Origin: Cavenderia fasciculata | Lineage: Eukaryota > Evosea > Eumycetozoa > Acytosteliales > Cavenderiaceae | Direction of reading: 5' to 3' | Length of the DNA stretch: 64,000 nucleotides | NCBI RefSeq assembly: GCF_000203815.1 | Contig: NW_004457644.1 | Span: forward strand, 1 to 64,000 | Shown: positions 48,152-58,174 of the stretch, piece after piece | Numbering within the stretch: position 1 is the first letter of the stretch | Layout: every line of letters starts with the position of its first letter | The notes under the pieces: generated by a model | Told to the model about the DNA's origin: nothing | Databases searched by the model: none | What the model saw: the letters and a program-made list of their open reading frames with translations, nothing else | Position numbers and translations under genes: made by a program

Positions 48152-48426
48152 TTACCATTTTCCCCAATATGGTTTGGCAAAGGCAACATTATTCTCTGCC
48201 TGGATACCGATGCTACCAGCACCACCACCGCAGGTATTCATAGAACTATGATGACCACCACTACTACGACTGGATGATAATGATTCTTTCATCATAAATG
48301 AAAAGTTGGATCCGAGTTTGGAAAGGGATGCTAAAAAAAAATATAATAACAAAGGTTAGAATTATATTTATTAATAGTATTAAGGATTAATAATAATATT
48401 TATATTTTATGCATACCAAACAACAT
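48152..48426 (-). CDS. Tiny two-exon protein ending AKPYWGKW (small W-terminated family, member 2)
   Basis: Exon 1 48426-48417 (ATGTTGTTTG) and exon 2 48330-48152 give 62 residues: MLFASLSKLGSNFSFMMK, a Ser/Gly/His-rich middle with CGGGAGSIG, and the end FAKPYWGKW. Donor GTATGC, acceptor TTTTTAG. The CGGG stretch again resembles hssA-type proteins. Same strand and layout as member 1, 1.5 kb away, so probably a tandem duplicate. The GT-rich block at 48858-48913 is a candidate control element about 430 bases upstream. Function unknown. Confidence 0.7.
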
Positions 48427-48857
48427 TTTTAAAGATTTAGATATTTTAGCTATTTTAGAATTGTTAAATTAAGAAATTATTATTGATTTGATTTGATTTG
48501 ATGAATTTAAAAACATAATTCTTTTTTAATTGATTATTTTATACTTACTCTTTTCTAATTAGCATTTCAATTGATTAGCATTTCAAATTGATGATGTCGG
48601 TTATTTAAACAATATAATTAGATTGTTGGAAATCATCTATAGATTATCATTAGAATGTATACTTTGCATTTAATAGATTGTTTAGCATTTGTTTGTAAAT
48701 CAAAATCAAAAGGTATTTGATTCTATCATTATAATGATAAATGAGATGCACTGCTAATCAATAATAAAGGTGGATGTGGAAGATGAGTGTGTTGTGTCAG
48801 CTGACATCACCCATATATCTATATCATTTTTCAATAATATCTAATGTTAAGTAGTTG

Positions 48858-48913
48858 AGTGGGGGGTGGGTGGTAAATGGTAGTGTAGGGGTAGGTACCA
48901 TGTGTGGGTGTGT
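48858..48913. promoter_or_regulatory. GT-rich block upstream of tiny gene 2
   Basis: A run of G and T with little A or C (for example GTGGGGGGTGGGTGG and TGTGTGGGTGTGTC) in otherwise AT-rich DNA, about 430 bases upstream of the start at 48426. Similar to G-box-binding-factor sites; inferred. Confidence 0.35.
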
Positions 48914-49911
48914 CAAAACATCGTTTTAGCATTACGATTCTTCTTAATTCTACCCATAAATCGTATTCATCAAAATATATATCACGAGGTGTCTCAAACC
49001 AACCCGATCATTTTGATTCAACTGATCGTATTTAAATATATATAAAAAGTGCACAGAAATTGGAATGACCTCGAGGTCCATCCCAAAGTCCTTTAAACCA
49101 TTGGTCTTTCATTGTCTCATTGTTTAATCCTAAATAATAATTAATCTATATTTATATAATAGTAATAGTAATAGTAATAAAACAATGAGTTAATTAATTA
49201 TTATCAATGATTCTTTGTTGTAGTTGTAAAATAATATTAAATATTATATAAATATAGATCGGTAAATACTTACCTGAATTTCATAGGAGTGAGAACTATG
49301 GTTGATTGATTGCTTTCTTTGTTTAAATAATTATTGATTGCATGATTGATGAATTGAATTTTAAATTTGTTGCAAAGTTGTTCCAATTTATACTAATCGA
49401 TTAGTATAGGAATGCTAAATTATATCTGAATATACACATTGCCCATTTAGTATAATCCGATGAATGCCGATCAATAAGTGTAACTAAAAACAATCGATTC
49501 ATTGTAAATAGAATAATACCAAATTACATTAAATTTTGATGGTTGAGTATTACCAGTACTGGGAATTCAACTAGACTTGATTCTCCAATATCTATTGATG
49601 AAATGAGTGTCTATCGTCATCACACGCTCTCCTCTCTTGACCCAACCACAATATTATTATTTGTAGGTATACCAGTCCAAAGTAAAAGACCTACTTTAAT
49701 TTTTAAAAAAACGGGAAAAGAGTCAATGATTAGAGAATCTAGTCCGTCTGTTTGATAGATGATGATGGCATACATCATACCCTTTGACGGCACACAGTTA
49801 TATTAATTGATTGAAACCAAAAAGGTAGACGGGAATTAAAATGGTTGATGTCAACATGTTAGAGATTGTTTTGATGGAATGTTATGTGTATTGTTTCCAT
49901 CAAACAACATA

Positions 49912-49924
49912 ACCACACACACTT
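49912..49924. promoter_or_regulatory. CA-rich box upstream of tiny gene 3
   Basis: ACCACACACACTT, that is AAGTGTGTGTGGT on the other strand, about 346 bases upstream of the start at 50270. All three tiny genes have a TGTGTG-type box upstream. Confidence 0.3.
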
Positions 49925-50269
49925 TTAAATCTATAAAACAATCATCCGATTGATTGTTTGGCAAAAGCATCTAATCGTATCTATCCATGTTGTTGTCATG
50001 TGTAGAGTGAAACAATAGCAAGCTTCAAGATAATCCATTCATGTTGACAACAACACCAGGATTACACTCATTCGATTGATTGGTTGATATTGATTGGTAT
50101 GATCATCAGGTGTCCTAAACCTAGCTTGTCACCGTGATTAGTAATACTATTTAAATGAACTATATTATTTCTAAATATATTCATCCACTACTTCATTACT
50201 AAATTAATATATTTACTCGATTCCAACTCCTATCCTATTTATTATAACCTATAAATTAAAATTAAAAAC

Positions 50270-50541
50270 ATGTTATTTGGTATGTTATACTATTGATGAT
50301 AATATATATATCACATACCTCTATATTTATTGATCAGATCCTAACCAATCTACTTCTTTTTTAAATTTAAAATAAATTATTAGTTGCTCTATCTAAATCC
50401 ATAATGATGCAGAATCTATCATTGTCAACATCTACTACTACTACCACCTCATCCACACACTATAATGTATTGACACCATCAACCAATCAATCTTTTAATC
50501 AAGTGTCGATCTTTTCCAAACCACTTTGGAGTCGTTGGTAA
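50270..50541 (+). CDS. Tiny two-exon protein ending SKPLWSRW (small W-terminated family, member 3)
   Basis: Exon 1 50270-50279 (ATGTTATTTG) and exon 2 50384-50541 give 55 residues: MLFVALSKSIMMQ, a Thr/Ser-rich middle and the end FSKPLWSRW. Donor GTATGT, acceptor ATTATTAG. Orientation is opposite to members 1 and 2. The conserved ends and variable Ser/Thr middle suggest selection on the termini. Too short for the usual length filters, hence easily missed in annotation. Function unknown. Confidence 0.7.
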
Positions 50542-51456
50542 TAACCAAAGACACCCCCTCCCTATAAACTAATCTTAATACAACTACTATCGAATCAAAT
50601 GAATGATACATGTCAACATCAATCATTGTGTATGTGTATGTTATGCTACCGCTGCATGCAGAGCCAACCAACCCTTGTAAATATTTTAATCTCGAACCGA
50701 CTCGCGCTCTCTCTATCAGCTGCTACGTCCACTCCACTCTATAATAATATATCTATAATAATACTATATTATTACTATTGATTGTAAATAAACAACATCC
50801 TTGTATATACTCTATATAGTCTTCATTATTCTTATTAATCTTATACTAGTTTGATTATATCTCTATCTCACAATAATCTGTGAAGCCAATAAGAATTTCG
50901 GGTTTGTACTAACTTCAACCTTTACGATTATTTTTATTTTATTTATTTTAATCCCTTCACAGCTAGCCTGGGTGTGAGATTCTATTATTATTATATTATA
51001 TTAATATTCATTGAGACGATGAATTAATGAGTGAACAGAATAATTCTCAGAGTACTCTGAGATGAACAATCAATCAATACAATTGATCTCTGGGGCACCC
51101 GAATCCCATCGGTCTGTAAAGATCTTTAAATATCGGTCTCCTAACATTGTAGTTATGAGAATCATGTTGTTTATGCCATTCATTCATCACCGCGGCGAAG
51201 TTTGTTGATACCACAACGAGAGAGCGGAGGACTGGCCCTAAGCCGACTTAAGCCTGGTCTTGGGATAAAAATCGATTTTTAAAATATTATTTATGATTTT
51301 TTTTGGGATCCGTGTCTCCTCGGAGCACCTCTGCTCTCCCAATGCCACTCTACTTTAAAAGTCTCTCCTCCTCTCACCTGATCATTATTTATTATTTGTA
51401 CTACCTCTTTTTTTATTACTACGACTATTATTTATCTTTTTCAAAAAAAAACAATC
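50542..51456. other. Intergenic region, promoter side of the secreted-protein gene
   Basis: No gene seen. An 18-bp perfect palindrome (TCTCAGAGTACTCTGAGA) lies at 51045-51062. A relatively GC-rich stretch at 51090-51370 has no open frame. The A-rich leader TTTTTCAAAAAAAAACAATC precedes the ATG at 51457. Confidence 0.5.
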
Positions 51457-52200
51457 ATGATGATTAAACAACAATTGATTGCTGTATTTTTAATCCTTGC
51501 TGTTGTCTTTGCAGGCTCAGCTGATGCTGCTACATTCAAGCTCAACTCTAGATCCTCTGCTAGATTGAGTGTTACCTCTGCCAAGGATTTCGGTGAATTC
51601 TTGTTAGGTTTTATTGAAGGTTTAGAAGTATGTAATAAGAATTTCGACAGAATCCGATCAATCAATAAAAATCACATATTAATTCTTATTTCTTATTTCT
51701 AATTGTAGATTTCAACATCATCACATTCACGTGCATGTATTGCCGATACTACTAGATCAGTTAGTGAATTTGTATCAGCCTATGAAGAAATCTCAAAGGG
51801 TTTCTCTGAAAAGTCAGCTCATACCCTTGGCGCCGGTTTCAAGGTGATGGGTGAAGCTTTGCTCGAAGTACCAATCTTGTGGCAAGAATGTGATATCTCT
51901 GGTTTCATCTCTGAAATCAAGGGTCTCGCAAGCAAGCTCGAAGAAGGTGCTGGAGGTGTCTTGGATGTCATCATCAAGGAAGCCATCAACATTTTCCATC
52001 ACGGTCACGATTTGACCTCTGATTTCCATGGTGCCATCGCCGACGAAAAGTCTCACAATTGGTCTGGTTTCGGTGTCAACGTCGTATGTATCAAATAACT
52101 TTGATAGTAATAATAATAATTATACACATTAAAAACAAAATATTAACTATGATTTATCTAATTTTAGGGTAAGATTGTTGGAGTTCTTTTGAAGGATTAA
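51457..52200 (+). CDS. Small secreted protein, family not recognised
   Basis: Exons 51457-51627, 51709-52083 and 52168-52200, all joined in phase 0, give 192 residues. Residues 1-24 are a clear signal peptide (QLIAVFLILAVVFAGSADA). The mature part is mostly predicted helix (KDFGEFLLGFIEGLE, SEFVSAYEEISKGF, GGVLDVIIKEAINIF), with two Cys (RACIADTT and WQECDIS), a HHGHD stretch and the end GVNVGKIVGVLLKD. No further membrane segment, so probably secreted or in the endolysosomal lumen. The third exon codes for only ten residues. I do not recognise the family. Confidence 0.85.
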
Positions 52201-52583
52201 ATTTAATTGTTGTTTTGACAACAAACAAACAAACAACCTATCTCTCTATTTATTGATTATTGAAATAAATAAATCCCCTTTGTTGGAATCTGTCACTCAT
52301 GAGATTCCTTCAACAAAGATCATAATCCCCTCTTTGTAATTTAATATTGTAACCTTTATAAAAATTATAATTATCGTGTAACTTTTGAATTTGAAGAGGC
52401 AAAAACTTGATAAGATCGACCTTTGAAGATTCATTCATTCATCATATTAATATAGAAAGTGAAGTCAAGTGTACAGATATAGAATAACATATATTATATA
52501 CATATAGAGATATACATTATTGTAAATTATGAATAATAGTTTATAGGTCTAGGAAGGAAGGAGTACGATAGTTATAGAGTAGA
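52201..52583. other. Intergenic region between 3' end of the secreted-protein gene and ATXN7L3-like gene
   Basis: AT-rich, no gene. A GAATC-TGTCACTCATGAGATTCC-like imperfect inverted repeat with TTGTTGGAATC / GATTCCTTCAACAA arms lies at about 52278-52315, a possible terminator or 3' UTR hairpin for the upstream gene. Confidence 0.5.
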
Positions 52584-53327
52584 ATGAATCCATCAAATGG
52601 TATGTTTTTTATGATTGATATTGATTAATAGAATGAAGATGGTTGGTATTAATGTGTTTGTTGTTGTTACAGATACAATAGAATCATCATCACCAAAATC
52701 AACAATGATCAGTCCTTCATTGGAAAGATCGCCAAAAGATACGCCAGTCAATATGATACCGGCTGGTGCAATGATGGGTTTGGCAAAGTCATCGTCATCA
52801 TCGACATCGTCGAATGTATCTGGAGGTGGAGGTGGTAGTAGTAGGGACAATAGTAGAGAGAATAGTAGATCGAGAAATGAACCACCTTCATCATCATCAC
52901 AAAGATCGGCTACATCAACGACGACATCAGGTGGAGGTGGAGGTGCACGACCACAACAACAACAGCAACAACAACAACAACAACCTGAAAGAAGAAGAGA
53001 TAGTAGAGAAAGAGAAAGATTGTCAAAGGATAATATTGGTGGTGGAAGAGGAGACAGAGATAGAGACCGCGATAGAGACAGAGATAGGGATAGAGGAGAC
53101 CCACGTGACAGAGACAGAGATCGCGATAGAGACAGAGATAGAGGAGACCCACGTGACAGAGGAGGAGATCCACGTGACAGAGATAGAGATGCCAGGGATA
53201 GAGAAAGAGATAATAGAGAGCAGCGTGACAGAGGATCTCTGACTACATCTGGCACGGGAAGTGCATTATCCAGCCCCACTTTAATGGGAGGGTTGAGTAG
53301 CAGCAATTCGTCCATACCTCCTCCTCC

Positions 53328-53358
<31 letters not shown>

Positions 53359-56083
53359 CTACAGACTGCAGGGGGAGGAGGTGGATCATTGTCATCGTCA
53401 ACATCATCACTCAAGATGAGCAAGGAAATAGACAAGCCAAAGGATACTACTTCTACTACTTCTACTTCTTCTACAACGACTGCTGCTGGAAAGCGGTCAC
53501 CACGTGAAGGAGACCGTGATCGTGATAGAGATAGAGACAGAGACCGTGAAAGAGACCGTGATAGAGATCGTGATAGAGACCGTGACAGAGACAGAGACAG
53601 AGATCGTGATAGAGATAGAGACCGCGATAGAGACAGAGATCGCGATAGAGACAGGGATCGCGAAAGAGACCGTGACAGAGACCGTGATAGAGATAGAGAT
53701 CGCGACAGAGACAGAGATAGAGATGGCAGAGGTGGTGGTCGTGACAGAGATAGAGACCGTGACAGAGACAGACGGGATGGTGGTCGAGACAGTCGAGACC
53801 GACGAGGAGGAGGAGACAGAGATCGCGACAGAGACAGGGATCCACGTGATCGAGACAGAGACCCTCGGGACCGTGACAGAGATAGAGACAGAGACCGCGA
53901 CAATCGAGATAGAGATCGCGGCGATACTCGGTCAGGTGGAGGTGGTGGAGGTGGTAAACCTGGATCATCATCAACATCCGGGTCATCATCAACCATATCA
54001 AAATCATTTTCATCTTCGAATATTGGTAAACAAGGAGGTGGAGGAGGAGGGTTGCATTCCTCTTCTTCATCATCTTTCAATAATAATAATAATAATAACA
54101 AACAATCACAATTTAACAAAAAAAACAATAATGTATCAAACAACAAAAAGAAAAGACAAAGAAAGAACCGGTTGGCAAGACATCGACAAAAACAACAACA
54201 AAGACAGAACCACCATGACAACAACCATGGCAGTAGTGATGAAAGTAACACATCATCATCGTCATCGTCATCGTCATCATCAGAGGATGAAGACTCGTCG
54301 TATGGTTCGTCGTCGTCGTCGTCCAACTCGTATTCTTCGGGTAGTGAGGAAGGGTCGTCTAGCCAGAGCAACAGCGATAGCGATAATGGTGGAAGCAGTG
54401 ATGGTGACTCGAGTGGGTCAGAGGATGGTAGCTCCAACAGTGGCAGTGACAGCGATAGCGATCAAGATGACCGTGCATTGGTCAGTGGTCTCCAAACTCG
54501 ACGAAAACTAATCAAAAAGATTACCAAAGAAAATGCACCACCTCCACCACCATCATCCACTATTTCCAAAGAATCGTCGACACCACCACCACCATCATCA
54601 TCATCAGTCTCTGCAACATCAACACCAACATTACCAATTGAAAAGATGGATAATAATAGTTTTAAAGATCAACCTGCCAAACCAACCAATATTTTAAATG
54701 TTAAATCATCTGCAATATCATCATCATCATCGTCATCTGTGGCACCATCAACAAGTGTAGCACAACAACCACCTCCAACAGCAACGGTAACAACTACAAC
54801 ATCTACATCTACAACATCAACACCAATTACATCACCATCAAAAAGTAAAAAGGGTCAAGTCACCAAATCAAAAGTAGAAAAAGTGATGGTGGTTGAAGAA
54901 AAAGATTCTAAAATGAATATTGATACTACAAGTACTAGCAGTAGTAGTAGTGGTCAATCACCTGTAAACACAAAAACAAATAGTAGTAATAATAATAATA
55001 GTTTGGATGATGAAGATGAAGAATTGGATTTATCAGATCAAGAGAATAGAAAGACTTTCCAAGATGAAATGGCATATGAAATTTATACAGATATATTGGA
55101 CGAAGTATTATTAGATCTTTATTTTGAAGTTCATAAAAATTTACATTTTACTTCAAAATTAAATAATAACGGTAATAATAATAATAATAATAATAGTAAT
55201 GGTAGTAATGGTAAATATATTATATATTATAAAAACAACAATATTAATATTTTATTAATTTATTATTTTTTTTTTAGAAATAATTAAAAGACCAGGAGTT
55301 GATATTTATGGACAAGTATCAAAGAATCAAACAGATACATTTGAATGTGTTAGATGTGAATCATCGGTTATTTCATCAAGATATGCACCACATCTTGAGA
55401 AGTGTATGGGTATTGGTAGAACTACAAGATCAACAAGAAACAAACAAAATAATGAATTATTGACAACTCTCTATGGTAAAGGTAGTGGAAATAATCATAA
55501 TGAAGTTGAAAAAAGTATGTCAATCAATCAATTATTATTGGATAATTATTGGATGAATTATTAATTAATTAATTATTATTATTTCAGATATGTCACCATA
55601 TGTTTCAGAAGATTCAGATGAAGATTATGATCCACGTGGTGGTAAAGGTGCAACAAAAAGAAAGGTTAAAAGTAAGAAATAAAGAAAAAACAAAAAAATA
55701 ATAATATTTAATATTTATTAATTAATTTATTTATTTCTTTCTACATAGAACAAACTTATTCATTAGATTCAATTAAAGCATTACCATACGATAAAATTCA
55801 AGCAATATTAAAGAGAATGTGTGGAGTGGTATCAAGCAATACAGGTAAACTGTGTGCCAAGACGTTAAAGTGTCCTCAACATACAGAAGAGCAGAGAGAC
55901 GAGGTTCGATTAAAGTTGCAAAAATCAGCCACTCGTAAACCTGGTAGTGGAAGACCAAGAAAATATCCACTCCCAACACAATCATCATCTGGCAACGATG
56001 ATCAAGATCTTTCATCAAGTGAATTTGTAGATGTAGAAGGTGATGAAAATGAAAGGAGTTTAAAACGAAATAAATACTCTTAA
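52584..56083 (+). CDS. SAGA deubiquitinase-module subunit, ATXN7L3/Sgf11-like, with long Arg-Asp repeat region
   Basis: Exons 52584-52599, 52673-55210, 55278-55514, 55588-55671 and 55749-56083 (3210 nt) encode 1069 residues. The N-terminal 800 residues are low complexity: Ser and Gln runs, a huge RDRDRD region (about 129-430), KKNN-rich and Ser/Asp/Glu acidic stretches. Then come an Sgf11-type helix (about 802-828, EIYTDILDEVLLDLYFEVHK), an Sgf11 zinc finger (about 874-900, CVRCESSVISSRYAPHLEKC then MGIGR) and a SCA7/ataxin-7 zinc-binding domain (about 982-1005, CGVVSSNTGKLCAKTLKCPQ then H). This pair of domains defines ATXN7L3, which activates the SAGA ubiquitin protease acting on histone H2B. 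The RD repeats are like those of splicing-associated proteins and make this copy far longer than usual family members. Confidence 0.88.
53044..53960. repeat. Long GA(C/T)AGA-type hexanucleotide repeat coding Arg-Asp
   Basis: Two blocks (about 53047-53235 and 53505-53935) of six-base units such as GATAGAGACAGA, read as alternating Asp and Arg in the ATXN7L3-like gene. The same repeat keeps other frames open, giving long spurious frames on both strands. Confidence 0.95.
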
Positions 56084-56160
56084 TTTTTTGTGATTCACAA
56101 ATTTTTTCCAAAGCTGTACTCTTTTTAGTTTTTTTTTTTAAAAGTAACTATAGAATAATA

Positions 56161-56601
56161 ATGTCTGAATTATCTCAAGCATCCAAAATTATAACAAATA
56201 GTGCACTTAGAGAAGAAGAAAAGAATCAATGTAGAGACTACTTAAAGTCTGACCATGATGAAGCACCTTTTATCATTATCAAACAAGTCATTTTGTTGTT
56301 TAATGAGTTTCAAATAATCAACGATTGTACAGAAAAGGAAGATTTCCTTGCCATGCTCAAGGTACTACTTGACTCACCAAAGGACTTTTGTTGTTTGAAC
56401 TCGGTTGTTGCATTTGGCACATCCAAGATGATCGATATTGCTTCATCTCCAAAACTTGGCAAACAACACTCCAACACCTTTCACCACCACGATATAATTG
56501 TTTTAGTGAGAATTTATCTCTTTCTCTTTAGCAACTACTTTATAAATACATTATGCGAGTTAATAGGTCATGGCTTGTGTGAGATGAATAATTTGTTGTA
56601 G
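56161..56601 (+). CDS. Hypothetical protein, 146 residues
   Basis: One uninterrupted frame with a good A-rich leader (CTATAGAATAATAATG). The N-terminal 110 residues look like a compact helical domain (SQASKIITNSALREEEKNQC, FIIIKQVILLFNEF, EDFLAMLKVLLDSP, FCCLNSVVAFGTSKMIDI). The last 35 are hydrophobic (IIVLVRIYLFLFSNYFI), which could be a membrane segment or read-through of a 3' intron. It lies 78 bp after the ATXN7L3-like gene and converges on the minus-strand gene at 56629. No family recognised. Confidence 0.6.
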   Translation: MSELSQASKIITNSALREEEKNQCRDYLKSDHDEAPFIIIKQVILLFNEFQIINDCTEKEDFLAMLKVLLDSPKDFCCLNSVVAFGTSKMIDIASSPKLGKQHSNTFHHHDIIVLVRIYLFLFSNYFINTLCELIGHGLCEMNNLL

Positions 56602-56628
56602 GTTTTAAATTTATTAATATTTAATTTC

Positions 56629-57363
56629 TTATAACCATCTTGAAAGACCTCTTCCCAATAGATAAGTTTTTACTTCATCATCGGTACATGGATCATCAAT
56701 AATAGATGATTGATAGGTGGGATGAAGATCATCACGGTACAGTGAAACGATCGAGTAGGTAGGAGCACCACCACCAGATACTGGTGTCTTTACCAATCCA
56801 TAGACCAATAATGTTTGATTAATGGTATATTGGCCAACACCTACTGTCACGCCTTTAGAGACAGATGTTTCATCAGGAATGTTGGTTGCATAACCTGGGA
56901 ATTTATGTTTGATGAAATGTAGAGATTCACATCTTGCAATAGGACCAGGTTCAATTCTATATCCAGGTGCAAATCCTGTTTTATAGGTGACCGATATAGT
57001 TTGATTCGATGTAGAATTTACATTTTGAACAAATCTATTATAAACTCCAATTGGTTTGATTTTAACATTAAATCCTCCTTCAACATAGGTAACTTCGAAA
57101 TTTGTAGACTTTCAAAAAAAATTAGAGTTTAAAATTACAAATTTAAATAATATTTTCAGAGTAATACTTACAGTTATAACCATCTGGTCAATTGGGTTCT
57201 TTGATTTAAGGTTCAAATCAACACCATAGTCAGATGAAACTACTAAACTATTTTCAATATCAAATTTTTGATTTGTTTGATTCTTTTTCTTTTCATCATC
57301 ATGTTGATGGTGTTGTTTTAAAGGAATAATATTGTCTGTTTCAACTTGTCCTCTTTGTTGCAT
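56629..57363 (-). CDS. Hypothetical beta-rich protein, 223 residues
   Basis: Exons 57363-57172 and 57108-56629 join in phase 0 (donor GTAAGT, acceptor TTTGAAAG). The N-terminal about 45 residues are polar and Gln/His/Lys-rich, without a signal peptide. The rest alternates strand-forming stretches: SLVVSSDYGVDLNLK, FEVTYVEGGFNVKIKP, QTISVTYKTGFAPGYRIEPG, GVTVGVGQYTINQTLLVYGL, YSIVSLYRDD. This suggests an all-beta fold, perhaps a carbohydrate- or ligand-binding domain; that is speculation. The end is YLLGRGLSRWL. Shares the 57364-58174 intergenic region with the divergent BEACH-family gene. Confidence 0.75.
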
Positions 57364-58174
57364 TTTTCTTGTTTGAATAATAATTATAATTATTATAATA
57401 GTAATTACTTATTACAAAATAATAATAATAATAATGATGGTCAGCAAAACAAAGAAAGAACACATTTGTTTATAAATACAATATTAAATATTTAAAAGTA
57501 AAGTAGCTGGCGTGTGTAAATTGAATGTTGCAATATTAGTGGGGGGTTCCAACTACGGGAGGGGCCACCATTTTACAAATTTGTTTGAAGTTCAAACAAA
57601 CTATTAATTAATTATGTAACTTTAAAAAAAATATCAGATTAAAATAGAGGAAGGAATAATAATATTTATTATTTTTGGGGACATGTCTCCTCCAAAGCTT
57701 CAAAACTCAAGAAAAAAAATAAATAAAAAAAATAAAAAATAAAAAATAAAATTAATTAAAAGTTTTTTTTTTCACTGTCCGCTGAACCTCGTCTCTTAGT
57801 ATCTAAGTACCTGTCTGTCTGACTGTTCACTCTACAAAACCATACTATTAAAAGAACAAGTCTTTTTAAAACTATTAGTAGTAGTAACAGCAACAACAAC
57901 AACATAAATAACAATAATACAATTATAATAATCATAAGAGATTGATTGTTAACACAAACAAGCAAACAAACAAACAAACCACACTCCCCTAACAACAACA
58001 ACAACCCTATAAGTCGTTTTATTTCATTAGTTAGTTAGTTAGTTAATCACCTCCCTTATGAGAGATAGATAAATATAGAAATAGAGAATATCATTAGAGA
58101 CGACGACGACGACAACAACAACAAAGACGACAACTTATAAACTACTACTACTTGTTGAGTAGTCAAAGGGTGTG
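57364..58174. other. Divergent promoter region between hypothetical gene and BEACH-family gene
   Basis: AT-rich with A and T homopolymers (57700-57765), a (CAAA)n stretch (57958-57980), (TTAG)n (58028-58043) and a GACGACGAC/AACAACAAC stretch (58098-58128) just before the BEACH-family start. No gene seen. Confidence 0.5.

Larger units (their letters stand above)
48427..50269. other. Divergent intergenic region between tiny genes 2 and 3
   Basis: Serves as the 5' flank of both the minus-strand gene at 48152 and the plus-strand gene at 50270. Contains a GT-rich block (48858-48913), a possible small spliced transcript on the minus strand (49274-49032) and a CA-rich box (49912-49924). A 70-codon frame at 49543-49755 has no ATG start and no recognisable features. 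Confidence 0.5.

Noticed and set aside
48952..49080. TACCCATAA resembling the upstream element of dictyostelid class I non-coding RNA genes
   Set aside because: No class I RNA hallmark sequence or terminal stem follows at the expected distance.
49543..49755. 70-codon plus-strand frame
   Set aside because: Begins with TTG, lacks an in-frame ATG upstream, and shows no conserved motif or splice partner.
52593..54437. 614-codon open frame on the minus strand opposite the ATXN7L3-like gene
   Set aside because: Its translation is only Leu/Ser/Arg simple sequence from the complement of the RD hexamer repeat and Ser/Gln runs; the plus-strand gene has splice sites and conserved domains.
53504..54511. 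335-codon plus-strand frame inside the same gene
   Set aside because: Shifted reading of the same hexamer repeat (Glu-Ile-Glu-Thr pattern), with no conserved features.
56515..56542. Possible intron (GTGAGA ... CTTTAG) in the 56161-56601 gene
   Set aside because: Only about 26 bases long, far shorter than other introns in this window; splicing would not yield a better C-terminus.
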